Assembly (NCBI RefSeq): GCF_947500255.1
Contig: NZ_CANMRL010000001.1
Coordinates: forward strand, 930,001 to 994,000
DNA: 64,000 bases
Direction of reading: 5' to 3'
Source of the DNA: an uncultured Psychroserpens sp.
Lineage (GTDB): Bacteria; Bacteroidota; Bacteroidia; Flavobacteriales; Flavobacteriaceae
Below, piece after piece: positions 55,934-64,000 of the stretch. The notes under the pieces were generated by a model that did no database searches, was not told where the DNA came from, and worked only from the letters and a program-made list of their open reading frames with translations. Every line of letters begins with the position of its first letter. Position 1 is the stretch's first letter. A program made the position numbers and the translations under genes.

Positions 55934-55960
55934 TAGATACAAAACCATGAAAATGTTACA
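55934..55960 (-). promoter_or_regulatory. ECF-type promoter of the hydrolase-sigma operon
   Basis: On the minus strand, TGTAACA (55960-55954) and GTATCTA (55940-55934) are separated by 13 bp and lie 29 nt before the ATG at 55905. They differ from the GCAACC motif at 38323, so the two sigma factors probably have different specificities. Confidence 0.55.
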
Positions 55961-55981
55961 AGCTATATGTGAAAATAAAAA

Positions 55982-56007
55982 AAACCCAACTCGTACGAGT
56001 TGGGTTT
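55982..56007 (-). terminator. Terminator of the ATP synthase operon
   Basis: A 26-bp perfect palindrome (AAACCCAACTCGT with its complement), flanked by A/T runs, 48 bp after the atpG stop. Confidence 0.75.
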
Positions 56008-56021
56008 ATGATTTATGTGAG

Positions 56022-56046
56022 ATGCTGAAACAAGTTCAGCATGACA
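56022..56046. repeat. REP-like palindrome with GACA tail (element 3)
   Basis: ATGCTGAA, 5-nt loop, TTCAGCAT, then GACA. This kind of intergenic hairpin (arms around ACAAG, then ATGAC) recurs in flavobacterial genomes as I recall; that needs a search. Located between atpG and its terminator. Confidence 0.5.
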
Positions 56047-56054
56047 AAAAATTA

Positions 56055-56915
56055 TTAATTATTTAGTGCTTCTGCACCACCAACAATTTCTAAGATTTCG
56101 TTAGTAATTGCAGCTTGACGTGCTTTGTTATACGTTAATTTTAACTGATCTCTTAATTCAGTTGCGTTATCAGTTGCTTTGTGCATTGCAGTCATACGTG
56201 CACCATGCTCTGAGGCAAAACTGTCTCTAACAGACTTATACAATTGTGTTTTTAATGATTTAGGTATAAGTTGTTCAACGATTTCCACTTTTGACGGTTC
56301 AAAAATATAGTCAACGTTGGTATTTGCTTCACCTTCTATTGGCACAATTGGTAAAAACTGCTCTGTCATTACAATTTGTGTAGCAGCATTTTTAAATTTA
56401 TTGTAAACGATTTCAATTTTATCAAAATCACCTGCAACAAACTTGTCCATTAACATCTGAGCAATTTCTGCAATATTATCAAAAGTTAAATCATCATAGA
56501 CTTCACTTTTATTAGCAATAACATTGTTCGTTTTTTTAAATGCATCATTAGCCTTTTTACCTATAGCTAAATAAGACACCTCTTGATTTGCATAAGTATC
56601 ATTAGTAAGGTTTGTAACTTCCTTAATAATGTTAGAGTTAAAAGCACCAGCTAGACCTCTATTAGATGTCACCGCTACAATTAATACTTTTTTAACTTCA
56701 CGTTGTGATGCAAATTTACTTCCTGAGTCTCCATCTAAAGTAGCACTTAAGCTTTGTAAAAGCTCTGTCAATTTATCTGAATAAGGACGCATTGCTGTAA
56801 TAGCATCTTGAGCTTTCTTCAATTTTGCAGCAGATACCATTTTCATAGCACTTGTAATCTGCATCGTTGAAGATACTGAGGATATTCTATTACGTATTTC
56901 TTTTAGATTCGCCAT
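56055..56915 (-). CDS. atpG: ATP synthase F1 subunit gamma
   Basis: 286 aa. N-terminus MANLKEIRNRISSVSSTMQITSAMKMVSAAKL (the first 20 residues are characteristic) and the C-terminal ASEHGARMTAMHKATDNATE signature. The central rotor stalk of the F1 head. Last gene of the cluster, followed by a terminator; atpD and atpC are not in the window. Confidence 0.97.
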   Translation of the reverse strand: MANLKEIRNRISSVSSTMQITSAMKMVSAAKLKKAQDAITAMRPYSDKLTELLQSLSATLDGDSGSKFASQREVKKVLIVAVTSNRGLAGAFNSNIIKEVTNLTNDTYANQEVSYLAIGKKANDAFKKTNNVIANKSEVYDDLTFDNIAEIAQMLMDKFVAGDFDKIEIVYNKFKNAATQIVMTEQFLPIVPIEGEANTNVDYIFEPSKVEIVEQLIPKSLKTQLYKSVRDSFASEHGARMTAMHKATDNATELRDQLKLTYNKARQAAITNEILEIVGGAEALNN

Positions 56916-56934
56916 ATTTTAAAATATGAAAATA

Positions 56935-56959
56935 TCCTACGCTCAAATTGAACGTAGGA
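56935..56959 (-). other. Intercistronic hairpin between atpA and atpG
   Basis: TCCTACG pairs with CGTAGGA around an 11-nt loop. The stop of atpA follows within 10 bp. Confidence 0.45.
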
Positions 56960-56966
56960 CTATTAA

Positions 56967-58547
56967 TTATGCTCTATATTTAGCCGATAAGTCACTAGCT
57001 ACAGTTGTTAATGTATCTGTAACCTCATCAGTTAATTTTCCTGCTTTCAAAGTGCTTAATACATCTGCATGCTTAGCTCTTAAGAATTCAATGAAATCTC
57101 TTTCAAATTCTTTTACCTTATTTACAGGAACGTCTTTTAATAAGTTTTTAGATCCAGCATAAATGATTGCTACTTGATCTTCAACAGTAAACGGATCGTT
57201 TTGTGCTTGTTTTAAGATCTCAACATTACGCTTACCTTTTTCAATTACATTCAATGTCACAGCATCTAAATCTGATCCAAACTTAGCAAACGCTTCTAAT
57301 TCACGGAACTGAGCTTGATCAAGTTTTAATGTACCTGATACTTTTTTCATCGATTTGATCTGAGCGTTACCACCAACACGAGATACAGAAATACCTACAT
57401 TAATTGCTGGACGAACACCAGAGTTAAATAAATCTCCATCCAAGAAGATTTGCCCATCTGTAATAGAAATTACGTTAGTTGGGATATATGCAGAAACGTC
57501 ACCCGCTTGCGTTTCAATGATTGGTAAAGCTGTTAAAGAACCACCACCTTTTACGATTGGTTTTAATGCCTCAGGAAGATCATTCATTTCTTTTGCAATC
57601 GCATCGTCATTGATGATTTTTGCAGAACGCTCTAATAATCTTGAGTGAAGGTAGAAAACATCACCAGGATACGCCTCACGTCCTGGAGGGCGACGTAATA
57701 ATAAAGATATCTCACGATATGCAACGGCTTGCTTTGATAAATCATCAAAAACAATTAAAGCAGGTCTACCAGTATCTCTAAAATACTCTCCAATAGATGC
57801 TCCAGTCATTGGTGCATACACTTGCATTGCAGCAGGATCTGATGCATTTGCAGCTACTATTGTCGTATATGCTAAAGCTCCTTTTTCTTCTAAAGTCTTA
57901 GCAATGTTTGCTACTGTAGAGGCTTTTTGCCCAACAGCAACATATATACAATATACAGGATTACCTGCATCATAAAATTCTTTTTGATTTAAGATCGCAT
58001 CGATACAAACAGTAGTTTTACCTGTTTGACGGTCACCAATTACCAACTCACGTTGACCTCTACCCACTGGAATCATAGCATCAATCGCTTTAATTCCTGT
58101 TTGTAACGGCTCTGTTACTGGTTCTCTGTAAATAACACCTGGTGCTTTACGCTCCAAAGGCATTTGGTAAGTTTCACCAGCAATTGGCCCTTTACCATCA
58201 ATAGGGTTACCTAAAGTGTCTACAACACGACCAACAATACCTTCACCTACGTTTACAGAGGCGATACGTTCAGTACGTTTTACTGTAGATCCTTCTCTTA
58301 CTCCTACTGAAGCACCTAATAATACAATACCTACGTTATCTTCTTCAAGGTTAAGAACGATACCTTCTAATCCACCATCGAATTCTACTAATTCTCCGTA
58401 TTGAGCGTTAGATAATCCGTAAGCGCGCACAATACCGTCACCTACAGTTAATACTGTTCCAACTTCGTCTAATGAAGCACTTGCTTCAAAACCTGAAAGT
58501 TGTTGTTTTAAGATTGCTGATATTTCAGCTGGTTTTACTTCTGCCAT
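56967..58547 (-). CDS. atpA: ATP synthase F1 subunit alpha
   Basis: 526 aa. Walker A GDRQTGKT at 171-178. The catalytic-interface segments are [29 protein letters not shown] and the late [14 protein letters not shown]. The non-catalytic nucleotide-binding subunit of the F1 head. Confidence 0.98.
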   Translation of the reverse strand: MAEVKPAEISAILKQQLSGFEASASLDEVGTVLTVGDGIVRAYGLSNAQYGELVEFDGGLEGIVLNLEEDNVGIVLLGASVGVREGSTVKRTERIASVNVGEGIVGRVVDTLGNPIDGKGPIAGETYQMPLERKAPGVIYREPVTEPLQTGIKAIDAMIPVGRGQRELVIGDRQTGKTTVCIDAILNQKEFYDAGNPVYCIYVAVGQKASTVANIAKTLEEKGALAYTTIVAANASDPAAMQVYAPMTGASIGEYFRDTGRPALIVFDDLSKQAVAYREISLLLRRPPGREAYPGDVFYLHSRLLERSAKIINDDAIAKEMNDLPEALKPIVKGGGSLTALPIIETQAGDVSAYIPTNVISITDGQIFLDGDLFNSGVRPAINVGISVSRVGGNAQIKSMKKVSGTLKLDQAQFRELEAFAKFGSDLDAVTLNVIEKGKRNVEILKQAQNDPFTVEDQVAIIYAGSKNLLKDVPVNKVKEFERDFIEFLRAKHADVLSTLKAGKLTDEVTDTLTTVASDLSAKYRA

Positions 58548-58586
58548 CTTATTCTATTTTGACCCTTCGTTTTACTTAGGGCAAGT

Positions 58587-59123
58587 TTAATTTAATGTAA
58601 ATTCTCTTTTTAATGTATCTAATTTATTTGCTACGCTAGCATTATATTGAATATCTCCAACACGCAAAATGAATCCTCCTAAAATAGTTTCATCAATGAT
58701 GTTTTCAACTTCAACATCTTTGCCTGTAAGTTCTTTAACCTTAGCTAAAACTTTAACTCTCAAGTCGTCAGTTAAAGGCACAGCAGTAGTTACTTTTGCT
58801 ACTTGTGTTCCTTTTAACTCATCAAACAATTGGTTATAGCTTGCTGCTACATCATTTAAAAGTGCTAACCTTTTGTTTGAAATTAAGGTGTCAATTAAAT
58901 TTGTTGTCATACTATCAGATCCTTTAAAAACCTCTAACAGTACTGCTTTTTTATCTGATGATCTAACTACAGGACTTTGAAGCATATCGCTTAAGTCTTT
59001 ACTTTCTGCAATAGTAGTTGCGATTAATTTCATATCATTATTAACAACTTCAGCTGTATTTTGATCTGATGCTAATCTTAAAACCGCCTTTGCGTAACGT
59101 AGTGCTGCTCTTGCTCCTGCCAT
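58587..59123 (-). CDS. atpH: ATP synthase F1 subunit delta
   Basis: 178 aa. The N-terminal helical domain (AGARAALRYAKAVLRLA) and C-terminal DETILGGFILRVGDIQYNASV are typical. It links the F1 head to the b stalk. It starts 6 nt after the atpF stop. Confidence 0.95.
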   Translation of the reverse strand: MAGARAALRYAKAVLRLASDQNTAEVVNNDMKLIATTIAESKDLSDMLQSPVVRSSDKKAVLLEVFKGSDSMTTNLIDTLISNKRLALLNDVAASYNQLFDELKGTQVAKVTTAVPLTDDLRVKVLAKVKELTGKDVEVENIIDETILGGFILRVGDIQYNASVANKLDTLKREFTLN

Positions 59124-59129
59124 TTTTTC

Positions 59130-59624
59130 TTAGTTTAATGTTGCTTCACCTAACATAGACTCAACTAATTCTAATTGCTTGTCTTTGTTTGATAATTCTT
59201 GACGCACTACTTTTTCTGCAATTTCTACAGATAATCCAGCGACGTGATTTTTTAATTCAGCCATTGCAGATTTCTTTTCACTTTCGATAGCTGCTTGAGC
59301 TTTCTCAATGATTTTATTTGCTTTCTCTTGAGCTTCTGTCTCGGCATTAGCGATCATTTGTTCTTTGATCTCACGTGCTTCTTTTAGCAATGCTTCTCTT
59401 TCAAGTCTTGCTTCTTTTAAGATACGCTCATTATCTGCTGTTAAATTTTCCATCTCTTTACGAGCATTTTCAGCAGAAGCCAACGCATTTTTAATACCTT
59501 CTTCTCTGTCGCTTACCGCTCCAAGAATTGGTTTCCAAGCAAATTTTCTTAAGATTAAAAGCAAAAACAAAAATGTTATTGCTGTCCAAAATACAAGACC
59601 AAATTCTGGTGTAATTAAATCCAT
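59130..59624 (-). CDS. atpF: ATP synthase F0 subunit b
   Basis: 164 aa. One TM at ~8-27 (LVFWTAITFLFLLLILRKFA), then a long charged coiled coil rich in Glu, Ala and Lys. The peripheral stalk. Length and layout standard. Confidence 0.95.
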   Translation of the reverse strand: MDLITPEFGLVFWTAITFLFLLLILRKFAWKPILGAVSDREEGIKNALASAENARKEMENLTADNERILKEARLEREALLKEAREIKEQMIANAETEAQEKANKIIEKAQAAIESEKKSAMAELKNHVAGLSVEIAEKVVRQELSNKDKQLELVESMLGEATLN

Positions 59625-59661
59625 TTCTTTGTTGTTTTTTAAATAACTTAAATTTTAAAGA

Positions 59662-59690
59662 CACAGAAGTAACCAACCGTTACTTCTGTG
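59662..59690 (-). other. Stable hairpin between atpE and atpF
   Basis: A perfect 12-bp stem (CACAGAAGTAAC with GTTACTTCTGTG) and a 5-nt loop, within the 77-nt gap. It follows the c-subunit gene in the transcript and may adjust c-subunit expression through partial termination or mRNA stability. Confidence 0.6.
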
Positions 59691-59701
59691 CTTTGATTGT
59701 T

Positions 59702-59926
<225 letters not shown>

Positions 59927-59930
59927 TTAA

Positions 59931-61016
59931 TTAATGATGTGCTTCTTCAGTTGCCATCCCAAAATAAAGGGCCGACAATATTGTAAATATATATGCTTGT
60001 ATTGCTGTTACAATAATTTCTATAACTGTAATAAACAATGAGAATGCTACAGACACAGGCGCTATTGCCACAGACTTGAATACAAATATTAATGACATTA
60101 ATGCTAAAATAATAACGTGTCCTGCTGTAATGTTAGCAAACAAACGTATCATTAACGAAATTGGTTTTACAAACATTCCGATAATTTCAATTGGCATTAA
60201 AAATATTTTCATAGGTACAGGAACTCCAGGCATCCAGAAAATATGCTTCCAGTAATTAGAGTTTCCACTTAATGTTGTGATAATAAATGTAAATACTGCT
60301 AGTGTACAAGTAAAAGCAATATTTCCACTAAGATTAGCTCCATTCAAAATTGGAATTAATCCAAATATGTTATTGATCCATATAAAGAAAAAGATCGTTA
60401 AAAGATATGGCATGTATCTTTTGTATTTGTGCTCACCAATCATTGGCTTTCCAATTTCATCTCTAACAAATACAACAAGAGGCTCTATAAACCCTGCTAT
60501 TCCTGTAGGAACACCATCTTTCGATTTTTTATAACTTCTGGCAGCAGTAATAAATATGAGTAATAATACAGCTACAGAAACCCACATCATAAACACATTT
60601 CTAGTGATTGAAAAATTTAAAGGTCTGTGCGCATTAGTTGGGTGGTGCTCTTCATCAAAGGCAACAGAGGTTGCATTAGCATCAAGTTGATAGATTTTTT
60701 CATGAAGCTTAACGAACTTTCCGCCATTGGCCTCTACTATTTCTTTACCTTGATCATCATGATGGAACTTACTTGAAGAAAATGTAGTTAATCCATTATC
60801 AGTCCATAATATAATAGGTAATGATAATGAAACTGGCTTCCCTTTCCAATCCCACAAGTGAAACTCATGAGCATCTTTGACGTGATGCAAAATCATCTCT
60901 TTTGCATTGAACTCTTCATCCTTATTCGGATCACTATCTTCTGATGCATATCCAGCAAACGAAATTGCTAAAAATAACATCGAAAATAATACGTTTTTAA
61001 AAGTGTTTAATATCAT
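59931..61016 (-). CDS. atpB: ATP synthase F0 subunit a
   Basis: 361 aa from ATG 61016 (MILNTFKNVLFSMLFL), which gives a signal-like N-terminus; the frame opens at 61067. A ~125-residue extracytoplasmic extension follows, then five to six TM helices from ~145, with the essential Arg in SLMIRLFANITAGH. Long N-terminal extensions are usual in Bacteroidetes AtpB. The proton channel next to the c-ring. Confidence 0.95.
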   Translation of the reverse strand: MILNTFKNVLFSMLFLAISFAGYASEDSDPNKDEEFNAKEMILHHVKDAHEFHLWDWKGKPVSLSLPIILWTDNGLTTFSSSKFHHDDQGKEIVEANGGKFVKLHEKIYQLDANATSVAFDEEHHPTNAHRPLNFSITRNVFMMWVSVAVLLLIFITAARSYKKSKDGVPTGIAGFIEPLVVFVRDEIGKPMIGEHKYKRYMPYLLTIFFFIWINNIFGLIPILNGANLSGNIAFTCTLAVFTFIITTLSGNSNYWKHIFWMPGVPVPMKIFLMPIEIIGMFVKPISLMIRLFANITAGHVIILALMSLIFVFKSVAIAPVSVAFSLFITVIEIIVTAIQAYIFTILSALYFGMATEEAHH

Positions 61017-61143
61017 CCTGTATTGCTTAAAAATACGCTGCTTTAAATTCGGTGCAAATGTACGCACATTATATTAATTGTCAAACAATAATTCAATGAT
61101 TATTTAATGACTTATTTTAAAGAGGTTCAAGTCTTTGTATTCC

Positions 61144-61542
61144 TTACTTTTTCTGAAGAATTTTCACAACTGAATAGACTTCAAAAGCAAGAAAAATAAA
61201 ATAAGGAATGAAAAAATTAGCGAGATCATAACCTTTTTGTTCTGGTTTAGATAATATCCAAGGCAATAAAAATACCATAGTAAGTATCATCTTTACAAGC
61301 ATTCCAAAAATGAAAGTGTTGAATACTTCGGTCTTACCTACAGATTCACGATAATTAATTAATGTATAAATTATAATAACTGTAACAACATGAAATAAAT
61401 AAATATGCCAGAGCGGAAAAAATAAGATAACCTCTCCAGCAAAATGATAATTTAAATAACTGTGAACAGCAAATAGTAAACCGCTTAGGGCAATGAGTTG
61501 AATAAGAAAGTTAGTTTCTCTCTTTTTAAAAACGTCGTTCAT
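61144..61542 (-). CDS. Small four-TM membrane protein in the AtpI/AtpR position
   Basis: 132 aa with four TM segments (~13-33, 42-62, 75-97 and 105-127). It lies 1 nt from the atpZ stop and upstream of atpB, the place where many bacteria have atpI. I recall similar proteins as DUF6168. A role in F0 assembly is inferred from position only. Confidence 0.75.
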   Translation of the reverse strand: MNDVFKKRETNFLIQLIALSGLLFAVHSYLNYHFAGEVILFFPLWHIYLFHVVTVIIIYTLINYRESVGKTEVFNTFIFGMLVKMILTMVFLLPWILSKPEQKGYDLANFFIPYFIFLAFEVYSVVKILQKK

Positions 61543-61827
61543 TTATTTATCTTCTTTTGAAATTGCAATAATACGTCTTATTATGTAAACAATAGATAGT
61601 ATTACAGACAACAATGAGCCCGCAAGTGTATATAAATTATGAGTATTAGGATAGTGTTCATCAAGCTTGTAGCCAATGAATGTCCCAACTGCAATGATAG
61701 CAAACATTTGAATTGCTATTCCCGAAAACCGCGCATAGGTGTTAAGCGGTTTGACCTTTTTCTGGTGGTCTTGTTGGTGGTGTTGGTGGTGTTGGTTTGA
61801 TTGTTGTTTGTTGTCCTGCTCCTGCAT
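61543..61827 (-). CDS. atpZ: AtpZ/AtpI-family protein with His/Gln-rich N-terminus
   Basis: 94 aa. The C-terminal ~65 residues have two TM helices (SGIAIQMFAIIAVGTFIGYK, then a second) of AtpZ type, possibly linked to Mg2+ handling or c-ring assembly. The first ~25 residues (QHHQHHQQDHQ) are low complexity and lie in an 86-nt overlap with the bactofilin gene, read in another frame. No internal Met allows a shorter version, so the overlap or a non-ATG start must be used. Confidence 0.8.
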   Translation of the reverse strand: MQEQDNKQQSNQHHQHHQQDHQKKVKPLNTYARFSGIAIQMFAIIAVGTFIGYKLDEHYPNTHNLYTLAGSLLSVILSIVYIIRRIIAISKEDK

Positions 61828-62203
61828 TACTTGATTCTTTTAGGCTGCCTTTCATAGAACATGTTGCGTTAAAATTAGCTCCAGGCTCAACGGCCAGTTT
61901 ACCAACAATAACTTCACCTTCAACATGTGCAGAAGATTTTAAAGACAAGGTATCTGAAAGCATTAATTTGCCTTTGAATTTTCCTTCAATATCGGCATTG
62001 GCACTTTTAAGAGTTCCATTAATGATTCCTGTTTTACCAATAACCACCTTCCCAGGTGTTTTGATATTTCCTTGAATTGAGCCTTCAATTCTGAAATCGC
62101 CTTCGCTAATAATGTCACCTGTAATGACAGTTCCTTTAGCAATCGTGTTCTGTTGTGAAATTGTTTCTGAAGCCATACGTCCTGTTTTTTTGTCTGAAAA
62201 CAT
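61742..62203 (-). CDS. Bactofilin (polymer-forming cytoskeletal protein)
   Basis: 153 aa. The central ~90 residues are a bactofilin beta-helix with repeats such as IRISEGDFRIEGSIQGNI, IEGKFKGKLMLSD and VEGEVIVGKLAVEPGANF (approximate reading). The C-terminal ~30 residues are Pro/Thr-rich (PTPPTPPTRPPEKG), encoded by a CACCAACACC-type tandem repeat. It forms filaments at the membrane in cell-shape or envelope functions. The 3' end overlaps atpZ by 86 nt. Confidence 0.88.
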   Translation of the reverse strand: MFSDKKTGRMASETISQQNTIAKGTVITGDIISEGDFRIEGSIQGNIKTPGKVVIGKTGIINGTLKSANADIEGKFKGKLMLSDTLSLKSSAHVEGEVIVGKLAVEPGANFNATCSMKGSLKESSNAGAGQQTTIKPTPPTPPTRPPEKGQTA

Positions 62204-62213
62204 AGGTCTAAGT

Positions 62214-64000
62214 TTATTGAGATTCTAGGTATTCGTTTAAGTTTTTGTGTCGCTGTACAATTTCGTAGTTTGGCGAAGAAATTGAATGGAAATTTCGGTC
62301 AATTTTATGTTTACTCTCTTCTAGGATTTCAGCAAAACCTGAAGCTCCTTGAGCGCTAGTTAATCCATGAACTACTACAAAAAGTGTATTAGTGTCATAG
62401 ACATCAATAGAGGTCGATAAATCAAAATAGTTGATTTTAGAAATAGCTTCGTTAAGCTCTTTTACAAAGTCTTCTATTTGATCTTTCTCATTAATATTGA
62501 AAGGGTATAGTACATTAAAGTGTTTCGCAGTATCATTACTCACAAATTCTTTTTTTGCTAGAATAGGAATCACTGTCTTCATAATCTCTTGCGCCTGTTT
62601 TCCTTCTTCTGAATTTGGATAAGTAAGGGCAATAAAATTAACCCCTTTCTTATAAGCTTCGAATCCATTTAATCGACCATTGGCCGAAGCTTTTAAAATT
62701 TCAAATTTAGGCACCATTGGATCTCCTTCAAACTCTGTGATATATTGATCTGCTTTTGAAATAACTTCAGTATATTCTTGATTACCAAATTTACCAAATA
62801 AGCCTTCATAGAGACTCTCTGGACTATTTTCGTCTTTAGCAAATTCTGAACGTGGATTCAATAATATTTTTGCATATCGAGAATCAGGATAATTACTAAC
62901 AATATCTGTTTTCATCGCATTAGCTTTATCACTTAATCCTAATTCGGTATAAATCTTTTGTAAATTATATTTAGACGGTAATATGAGACGCTCTTCTGGA
63001 TTGTTTTGCAATAGGGTTTCTAATTTACCCATTGCTAATTCATATTCTTTAAATTTTTCCTTATAAATCACACCTAATTGGTAGTAGGCATAATTGCGAT
63101 CTTTTGCTAAGCTATCAATAACTTTTTGATCTGTAGGAATTTTTGAAATGTAAAATTCTGGATCAAATCGTTCATCTTCTGAAGCATTTGTAGCAAGGTC
63201 ATTAGCGTCTGTTGTAGCTCCTGGTCTAGATTTAGAATCGGAGAGTCTCCAGTTATCTTTTAATTCTCTATCTCCCCAAACTTTAACAAATTCATTTTTA
63301 CCAAAAGCAACGGCTGTTGAGTTGTAAAAATAGAATTCTTGCTTTTGTGCATTGTTTGCTGTTGGATCTGCTCTTTGTGACTTTCCAGATTTAGTGTTAG
63401 TTGTTACTGAACCAGAATTGACAGATTTACGACGTTCTTCGGCCTCTGCCTTTTCTTTTTCGGCATCGGCTATTGCTTTCTGTTCTTGCGTATATGTTGT
63501 GAAATATGCCAATCGGTCATCATCAGACATATTAACTAGTTTTAAGATACTGTCATGGGCTTGAGCAATATCCTCGTAGTAAATAACATCTTCTAAATTT
63601 TCACGTTTACGTTTAATTACACGATAAGGCTTTGAGTTAAGTTTCATGTTGGTCATAGTACTATCGTAATAAGCACCTGCCATTTTGTATTGGGCGTCAT
63701 CAAAACTCATGTCTCCAAGTGTCGCATAATCTCTAGACATAAGTTCTTTATCTCCAAGGTTTGTGCGCAATGACTTATTATAGTAAGCAACAGCTAAAGA
63801 ATCACTTTGGTTTGCTCTATGGAATTCGGCAATTCGATAGTAAATCTTATCTAAGAATGGGCGATTTTCCCTATCTTCTTCTAGTGTCGTTAAATACTCA
63901 AGAAACTCGATCTTATTACCACCATCCATATCAAAATTATAGGATTTTGCTAAATGCGCATTAATATAGTATGGTCTTGGTATTTTACGGTGCATATCAA
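62214..64000 (-). CDS. TPR lipoprotein of gliding/T9SS, PorW/SprE-like (N-terminus cut by window edge)
   Basis: At least 595 residues are visible; the frame is open at the right edge and the Met at 63995 is not the real start. Early TPR-type repeats (DKIYYRIAEFHRANQSDSLA) are followed by a low-complexity Ala/Glu/Lys region (~170-215), the segment EFYFYNSTAVAFGKNEFVKV and WGDRELKDNWR, and further TPR repeats. That central segment is my reason for calling it PorW/SprE, a T9SS-associated lipoprotein needed for gliding in relatives. The signal peptide is out of view. Confidence 0.75.
   Translation of the reverse strand, partial: DMHRKIPRPYYINAHLAKSYNFDMDGGNKIEFLEYLTTLEEDRENRPFLDKIYYRIAEFHRANQSDSLAVAYYNKSLRTNLGDKELMSRDYATLGDMSFDDAQYKMAGAYYDSTMTNMKLNSKPYRVIKRKRENLEDVIYYEDIAQAHDSILKLVNMSDDDRLAYFTTYTQEQKAIADAEKEKAEAEERRKSVNSGSVTTNTKSGKSQRADPTANNAQKQEFYFYNSTAVAFGKNEFVKVWGDRELKDNWRLSDSKSRPGATTDANDLATNASEDERFDPEFYISKIPTDQKVIDSLAKDRNYAYYQLGVIYKEKFKEYELAMGKLETLLQNNPEERLILPSKYNLQKIYTELGLSDKANAMKTDIVSNYPDSRYAKILLNPRSEFAKDENSPESLYEGLFGKFGNQEYTEVISKADQYITEFEGDPMVPKFEILKASANGRLNGFEAYKKGVNFIALTYPNSEEGKQAQEIMKTVIPILAKKEFVSNDTAKHFNVLYPFNINEKDQIEDFVKELNEAISKINYFDLSTSIDVYDTNTLFVVVHGLTSAQGASGFAEILEESKHKIDRNFHSISSPNYEIVQRHKNLNEYLESQ

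Overview
This window is a stretch of chromosome from a marine-type member of the Flavobacteriaceae (Bacteroidetes). Three kinds of evidence support this. First, the DNA is AT-rich, has few clear Shine-Dalgarno sites, and several promoters fit the Bacteroidetes -7 box TAnnTTTG. Second, gene orders and families are typical of the group: ricT-gldH-PBP1A, a PorW/SprE-like TPR protein next to bactofilin and atp genes, and an ATP synthase cluster lacking atpD and atpC. Third, two large secreted proteases end in type IX secretion (T9SS) sorting domains. I see no rRNA, tRNA, CRISPR array, insertion sequence or prophage. Most of the window is core genome.

Layout. 1-9.2 kb: a partial AraC-type regulator divergent from a haem operon (hemA, a hemC-hemD fusion, hemE, hemF, hemB), interleaved with an EI24/CysZ-like membrane protein, an acetyltransferase, a tautomerase-like protein and a distant bestrophin-like membrane protein. 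9.2-10.9 kb: two unknown genes with a structured leader. 11-14.3 kb: a two-component system (RprX/RprY-like) with two matched promoters carrying tandem CTAGGTTAA-type repeats, one before a 31-codon leader ORF plus kinase and regulator, one before a secreted protein with a heptad-repeat tail. 14.3-20.7 kb: CNNM/CBS protein, Ogt, DUF4442 protein, serine hydrolase, S41 peptidase and a frameshifted 3'-5' exonuclease. 20.7-27.9 kb: two secreted zinc metalloproteases that share an upstream element and near-identical terminators. 28-36.8 kb: a fused peptide ABC ATPase, scoAB, PBP1A, gldH, ricT and trhO.

36.8-41 kb: recA lies between two copies of an ECF-type promoter. One copy drives an operon of lipoprotein, ECF sigma factor and an anti-sigma-like/beta-barrel protein. 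The other drives a 30-residue ORF with its own terminator, too short for ordinary gene calling. This is my best candidate for an undescribed regulatory unit. 41-46.5 kb: plsC, trpS, a membrane protein, dprA, a CCDC81/SPOR protein, an acyl-CoA thioesterase and a small lipoprotein. 46.5-53.9 kb (minus): EnvC-like protein, DUF4292 lipoprotein, TPR protein, nucleotidyltransferase, dut, flippase and two paralogous lipoproteins. 54-55.9 kb: a second ECF sigma operon (alpha/beta hydrolase, sigma, membrane protein) with a different ECF-type promoter. 56-64 kb (minus): PorW/SprE-like gene (partial), bactofilin, atpZ (overlapping bactofilin by 86 nt), a small membrane protein and atpB-E-F-H-A-G.

How the genes fit together: the haem genes supply cofactor for respiration that energises the ATP synthase. 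PBP1A, the EnvC-like protein, bactofilin, plsC and the flippase serve the envelope. GldH and the PorW/SprE-like protein belong to gliding/T9SS, which would export the two sorting-domain proteases. Gene identities come from motif recognition, without database searches.
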